From Cercis canadensis (taxonomy: Eukaryota; Streptophyta; Magnoliopsida; Fabales; Fabaceae): 64,000 nucleotides of DNA. This document shows, piece after piece, positions 58,428 through 64,000 of this stretch (the first letter of the stretch is position 1; the number at the start of each line of letters is the position of its first letter). Position numbers and translations under genes: made by a program. A model generated the notes under the pieces. It was not told the DNA's origin. It did not search any database and saw only the letters and a list, made by a program, of their open reading frames with translations. The stretch lies in the NCBI GenBank assembly GCA_003255065.1, contig QAOA01004423.1, positions 310,001 to 374,000 of the forward strand, in the 5' to 3' direction.

Positions 58428-59224
58428 ATGAGTTGCAACGGTTGCCGAGTTCTTCGAAAGGGTTGCAGCGAGTCCTGTATTCTTCGCCCTTGTTTGCAAT
58501 GGATCGAGAGCCCTGAAGCTCAAGGCCATGCCACCGTCTTTGTAGCCAAGTTTTTTGGCCGTGCCGGCCTCATGTCTTTCATTTCCAACGTCCCTGAAAA
58601 CCAAAGACCTGGTAATTAATTTACCTTCACTGCCTTAAATTCATGCTTCATCTTTTTTCTTCATGGAAAAACAAAATAATGTTCGTGTGCTCTATACATG
58701 CAGCTCTGTTTCAGTCTTTGTTGTTCGAAGCATGTGGGCGAACTGTGAACCCTGTGAATGGTGCTGTAGGGCTTCTATGGACGGGAAACTGGCACGTGTG
58801 CCAGGCCGCCGTGGAGACGGTGCTCCGTGGTGGCACTTTAAGGCCCATGCCGGAGCTTATCGGCCTAGATGCTCCTACTCCAGCCACCGATGAGGCGTCC
58901 GAAGCGGAGGTTACCTGCACGGACATGTGGAGGGTCCGAGATCCGAACCCGAACTCCCGGTTAACGAATTCGCGATCCAATAAGGTGTCTTCTGGCAAAC
59001 GCCGGCGATCGGATGAGTGTGCGAAGCTCCAAAGCACCAATCTCGATCTCCGATTGACGCCAAGCTTCCTGCAGAAAGTTTCGAGCTACAACTACAGACC
59101 GGAAATTCGCCGGCCGGGTACGCCGTCGATGAACTCGGAGGAATCCGTCACGACGATGGAGAGTGGCCTTAAAGATCAGTACGCTAATGGAGGAGACCGG
59201 AAACTTCTCAACCTTTTCACTTGA
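58428..59224 (+). CDS. LBD39: LOB-domain transcription factor, class II (LBD37/38/39 type)
   Basis: Two exons, 58428-58611 and 58704-59224, joined by a 92-bp GT-AG intron; 234 residues. The LOB zinc-finger-like motif CX2CX6CX3C uses Cys3, Cys6, Cys13 and Cys17. The GAS block follows ([14 protein letters not shown], about 38-51). The class I leucine-zipper-like segment is replaced by the class II sequence [15 protein letters not shown]. The C-terminal half has a basic cluster KRRR (160-163), a possible nuclear signal, and L-D-L-R-L (175-179), an EAR-type repression motif. LBD37, 38 and 39 of Arabidopsis are induced by nitrate and repress anthocyanin genes and nitrogen-responsive genes. The position beside formamidase genes matches LBD39 (At4g37540, from memory). 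Assignment to the trio is firm; the choice of LBD39 is an inference. Confidence 0.93.
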
Positions 59225-62200
59225 GGAGTTTCTCTGTCTCAGATTCATGTTTTTTTGTGAATCTACTGGTCACACGCACGCCTAGTCTGGTGTAATATTC
59301 CTCTATTTACTCTTCTTTTTTTTTTTTATATATTATTTNTTTTTATATATATTATTTTTGTTTTTCTTTTCAATGCTTTATTTGGGGGGAGAGGGTTTTC
59401 CCGGAATTGGAATCCGGCGAGTTTTTGTAATATACCGGCACAGGATTTCTCTCTTCGTTAAAGTTTGTAGACGAAGAGAGAAAGATGAGGGTTCGTCGGT
59501 GATCCTTTCTTCTTCTTCTTCTTCTTTATTTTTCTTTTTTTTCCCCCTTAATTTTGTCTGCCAAACATGTTACTATGTTAGGACCGTGTGACATGAATAA
59601 TAATAAATCTAGATATCTTCTCTCTTTTTATTCCTTATTTTTCTCAGTGTTGCTAAATATGAGAAATGAATTTGTTGAGTTTTTGTTTGTGGGTCAGAAT
59701 TGTCCCATGTTACCAGCTAGCTATACCCGTAGCATACGAAAGTCATGTCGGAGTTGTCTGACTCGATCCAAATCACCCAAAAATTTATATATATCAACTT
59801 GACCTTCAATTTCGTAAATAATATTTTTTTTTGCGTACTAAGATTAAGAAAAAAAAAAAAAAAAAAAAANAAAAAAAAAAAAAAAGAGAATCCATTTGAT
59901 GTTCAAAACGAAATGATCAAGTAGCTAGTAATATTGGGAATTTTTTTGATGATTGATATTCAAAGGCGTCCACACTCGACACGGTGAATGAGTATACTAC
60001 ACTTCTCAGTATATCTGAGTCGTCACAAACAAACAATTATTCATTTGACTCTGAATAACAGATTTTATAAATATATACACTTCGGAAGTTTTGAAGCAGC
60101 CAGCCATGAAGATTCATCCATCGAGTATAATAGGTTTGAAGTGAGAGAAGGTGCACAGAGAAGTGAATTAAAATGGTTTGCTTGGACGTTAATAGGTTGG
60201 TAGCTGTGGATACTGGATCCTCATCCTCTGCATGCAGATGCAGATGCCAGATGCAGCCACTCACACAAATGGGAATGCAGATGCAGAAGCTAATTGGAAT
60301 GAATTGAATTCTTCTCTGCCTCTGACTGCTCATAACTCACAGTATAGACTAGAGACAGAGGCGACTTTTGAAGCTCGCGAAGAGGCGTACAAAGAAGGAG
60401 AAGGAATCGAGGGGTTAAGTTTTTTGCCTTTTTAATTAATTAACTACGGGCCTACATTACAAGCTGCTGCTGCCTACTTGTGCCTTTCGCCCTTTCTCTC
60501 TCTGCTAATGCCAAAGCCAAAGGGGACGGCTCGTGTCAGCATCGATTTTTTATACTGCATACGTAAATTATTCATCCCATACGTAAATTTACATATTTTT
60601 TATACTGCATACATGGAATTTGAATTTGATAAACTCAAATTTTTATATCTTTATATTACGCATGCAAAAATTATTTTTAATAATTTATCCTTTAAAAATA
60701 CTGATTCTAACTTTTTATAAATTATTTAAATTTTTATTATTATATATTATGTGGGAGTAGGTTTTTCTACATACTTCGATTTTTTTAAAAAAAAAAAAAC
60801 AAAGTGATGGTAATCTATCAGTCCCGTGGGCCCTATTTTTTTTTTGAACTTTCTTCTCCGCTTGATCTAGAGTTGATGTGTTGCTTAGCTCTCCTCCTAT
60901 ACGGGGAAGTGAGTGGGAGCCACATCACCAGAAGCCACGAACATTACAATATTTTAGGAATCTCCATAGAAAGCGTACCGTTTGAGGTTGAATGGACTGG
61001 AAAACGCAAATTGCAAGTGCATATGATATAAGCTTTTTTTTCTTCCTTTCTTTCTGCTATGCTGCGTCTCGCCGCATTTGCCGTGGACCCCACGGAACCT
61101 TCGTCCCCCTACAATGAGGTTCCCACATCCACCTCAGCTTCCACTACTTGTTCAACGTTTTTGATAATCTCACCATAGGCCCTACCCACTCTCCATGCGC
61201 CTCCTCCCTTGTTGGAAATGGAATCACTTCCTCCCTGCTCCACCCAAAATATAATAATCACACCTTCTTCCTTACTCCTTACCACATAATTGAGGGGATT
61301 CCCCTCTCAAATTTCCTTATTTTTAAATATGGTACTAAAATCTAAATCATACTAAGACAACAAATAAAAATCTATATTGTTTTTATTTTATAAGGATGAA
61401 AGTGAAAAAGAAAATACATAGAATAAATTTATATAAATAATTATCTGAACTTTTTTCTTTTTGTAGATGGGGAATCGCCTTATTAGTAATAAAAATAATA
61501 ATAAATAAAAAAACTCAGGTCTTGTCTCACATGCAAATTAGAGCTTTAGTTAACGACTTATTTTTTCTATTTTTTTTTTATTTTTACAGTGCTATTTCAA
61601 TTTAATTTATATCTTATAATTTTACTAAATATTTTTACCTTGAATATCTTAAATTTAATTAAAGTTTACAGTGTGAGAAATAACAAAAAACAATCGTGAT
61701 TTCACAAAACAATTACAGAAGAGCACTGTATAGAGTAGAGAGTAGAGAGGAGAGAATAAGTGCGGAATCGGAGAGGGGCAAAAGAGAATTATGAGGGTGA
61801 CACGTGGACAGAATTGGAATATTAAATCGGGGTGGCCAGCAAAATTATTCCAAGAGGGACAAGAGGGGGAAGGTGTGACGCGGATTTCACAACTGCCCCC
61901 ATTCATTGAATTTAGGCAACCACGACAAATTCCAAGCTTCTTGGTGCGGATGCAGTCTCACTATTTAACAAAAAGATATCTTCAATGCTTAATTACAGCT
62001 ACTTGACTCTAGTCTGTAGGTCCATACTCATTACTAAAGTTTTTTCATATTATATTATCTTAATATTGTAAATTGAAGATTATGAAAACTTAGCTCCCTT
62101 TCAAACAAAATAATCTCTTGTTTTTTTTAAGGATGAATCATAGAGTACACAACTTGGCCGAGGTTGTAATTCATATCAAATAAATGCCCAAACTATTTAT

Positions 62201-63713
62201 GTGGCCATATCAAGACCTTTTCTTTCAATTATTCAAAATATATTATTATATGTTTTTTTTTAAAAAAAAATTTCAATAACACTAAAATTAAGAAATAACT
62301 ATGTTGGACTTTCTGTTCGGAACTAAGAGGATAACGCTACCAAACACAAAAGCGAGTGGTCTCCGTAATTACGCAAGACAAGTAAAAAAGGAGTAATAGA
62401 AAGTTTGAAGAGCGAGAAGTGTAGGCATCTAATTATTGTCTGATCTCTCATTCTTCACTCATAAGATTGTCTACTATGACTATGAGCGAGAAGTGGATGG
62501 CCCTTTTTAATTGTTGGAATGTAATAAGCAATTGCAAGTTGCCACCTCGGGTCTACCTGAAAGTGAATGCTGATGACGTTGCCACACTCTAATTTGCTCC
62601 TCATGTTGGCTTTCGAGATTCGGTTTGATGCCTAATGCTTGCTCTTCCAGCTCTTGAATGGCTACGTATCTATCTGCATCCACAATTTCTATTTTATCGT
62701 TCTCACTAGAGGATTAGCTATACTCTTCGGTTTCATAAGTGTGCATCTGGCCCTTCAAATGATTTTAAAGTCACCTCTCTTTCCTCAATCCCACAGGACC
62801 ACCCGAAAACTTTTATATTCTCTCATAGCTTCTAATTTTCATTACAATTGGGTCTCCAGTCTCCACCACCACTATTTTCTAAGTATCTAATTTGGATTTT
62901 TAGCAAGTACAGGGTACATACTTCCGAGTTCCAATACCTAGAGCCACCGACACATTTGTTATATCATGTATTTAAATTTTCCATTTTCAGCAAATATACA
63001 CAACAGTGTTTTTCTTATCTATAAATTACACAACAACATAATTTATCTTATCTTATAATTTTACTCAGTTTAATATTAATAATAAGATTTCAACATAAAA
63101 CATTAAAAACCTCTGTAATAAATTATTTAATACTCAACCAGTAAACTATTATCTTAATTAAGACAAAATAGAGTATTAATTAGAATCATTAAAATTATAT
63201 ATTCATTATAATTACAAATGCGTACCATCATAATTTTTTTAAAAAAATGGTATTACCAATGGATTCAATGTCAATAATAATTATTTTTTTGTAAATTTTA
63301 TAGAAGTTAATATCCAGTGATATATATTTCATTTTTTATATGTTCAAAATTTTATTTATACTTAATTCAATTAAAATATTTTATTTGTATAAATATTAAA
63401 ATTTCCAAACACAATGTAAATTGCTTAACAATTTATATTGATATGATCTTATTACTATTTGAACTCTTTGATAGATTCCACTCTACTGAAGTCATGAAAG
63501 CAACTTTGAAATTAATTTTCCAACCACTTAACTTCCATCGGTTCATTTCCACATTTGTGGGTCATGGCCTATGTGGTTCTTTGATGTTGCCCAAGTGCAT
63601 CTCTCATTATTGTAAGAGCTGGCAAGTACAAAGACTAGCATATACGACTCTCTTTTTCCCAATGCGTCATGCGGAGTCAATTCCTTCAATATTATAGTTT
63701 AAAATTTTACCAA
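59225..63713. other. Intergenic right flank
   Basis: LBD 3' untranslated region, then AT-rich DNA with single Ns at 59339 and 59870 inside homopolymers, a cluster of GATGCA-like units near 60225-60290, and many short frames without domains (for example 60478, 62639, 63317). No gene is supported. Confidence 0.45.
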
Positions 63714-63783
63714 CAAGCGTGTAGATCAGCTGGTAAGGGGCTGTTCTAGCTTAACCAAGGGTCTCGGGTTCGAGCCCTTGGGN
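63714..63783 (+). mobile_element. tRNA-derived SINE-like head
   Basis: An A box (TAGATCAGCTGG, 63722-63733) and a B box (GGTTCGAGCCC, 63767-63777) stand 45 bases apart, the tRNA spacing of an RNA polymerase III promoter. The flanks do not pair into an acceptor stem and the T stem is imperfect, so it is not a functional tRNA. The 3' body and tail could not be defined. Confidence 0.5.
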
Positions 63784-63786
63784 GAG

Positions 63787-63879
63787 TGGTCATTTCAAAT
63801 GTTGTCTCTTAATGGGAGAGACGACATATGAAATGGTGCCACACCATTCCATATGTCGTTTTTAGCAGTGAAATGACCA
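63787..63879. repeat. Nested inverted repeat (hairpin)
   Basis: The outer arms TGGTCATTTCA (63787-63797) and TGAAATGACCA (63869-63879) are perfect complements. The inner arms at 63822-63838 (CGACATATGAAATGGTG) and 63842-63858 pair over 17 bases with one mismatch across a 3-base loop. The structure starts immediately after the SINE-like head and an N at 63783. Confidence 0.8.
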
Positions 63880-64000
63880 TTGCATGTTGTATGGTCTTTG
63901 CGTTCATTGGGTAACAACTTTTCTAATTGCATATATAATGTTATGTGACGACATTTTAAATTTCGTAACAAATTTTAAAATTGTGTCACTCTATCTTTTA

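Noticed and set aside
58711-59248. Two reverse-strand frames of about 100 residues
   Set aside because: They are shadows of LBD exon 2, which has the clear class II LOB sequence.
63714-63783. Functional tRNA gene
   Set aside because: The A and B boxes are good but the acceptor ends do not pair and the T stem is imperfect, so I called it a SINE-like head.

Overview
This 64 kb window is nuclear DNA from a flowering plant, most likely a eudicot. The genes carry plant-type GT-AG introns, the intergenic DNA is AT-rich with many microsatellites and small inverted-repeat elements, and every recognisable gene belongs to a plant family (X8/CBM43 protein, BTB-NPH3 protein, HOOKLESS1, plastid CK2 alpha, class II LOB-domain factor). 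Runs of N and single Ns show it is a draft scaffold.

Layout from left to right. An X8-domain protein with a degenerate GH17-like region (1200-2671, +). An initiator tRNA-Met (4240-4311, -). A three-exon gene for a 75-residue protein of unknown function (5872-6841, -), with a 143-bp promoter tandem duplication behind it. A long intergenic stretch, then an NPY-type BTB/NPH3 gene (13784-17708, +). HOOKLESS1-like acetyltransferase (23298-24904, -). A gene-poor 11.6 kb with an N gap and transposon relics. Chloroplast casein kinase 2 alpha CKA4 (36525-40898, -). Queuosine salvage enzyme QNG1 (43514-47415, +). A seven-exon formamidase gene (48737-51660, -) with an extra, diverged formamidase first exon 0.8 kb upstream (52492-52710, -). 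An LBD37/38/39-type repressor (58428-59224, +). The right end holds a tRNA-derived SINE-like head and a nested hairpin.

The genes are independently transcribed and do not form an operon or a biosynthetic cluster. What links them is ancestry: from memory, NPY, HLS1, formamidase and LBD39 are neighbours on Arabidopsis chromosome 4, and NPY4, an HLS1-like gene and CKA4 are neighbours on chromosome 2. The window therefore looks like the unduplicated ancestral order of two paralogous Arabidopsis blocks.

All exon boundaries were derived by hand from splice signals, reading frame and remembered family sequence, and each gene closes to a whole number of codons. Two introns (one in NPY, one in CKA4) use GC-AG instead of GT-AG. 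I found no sign of a CRISPR, phage, viral or bacterial-type system.
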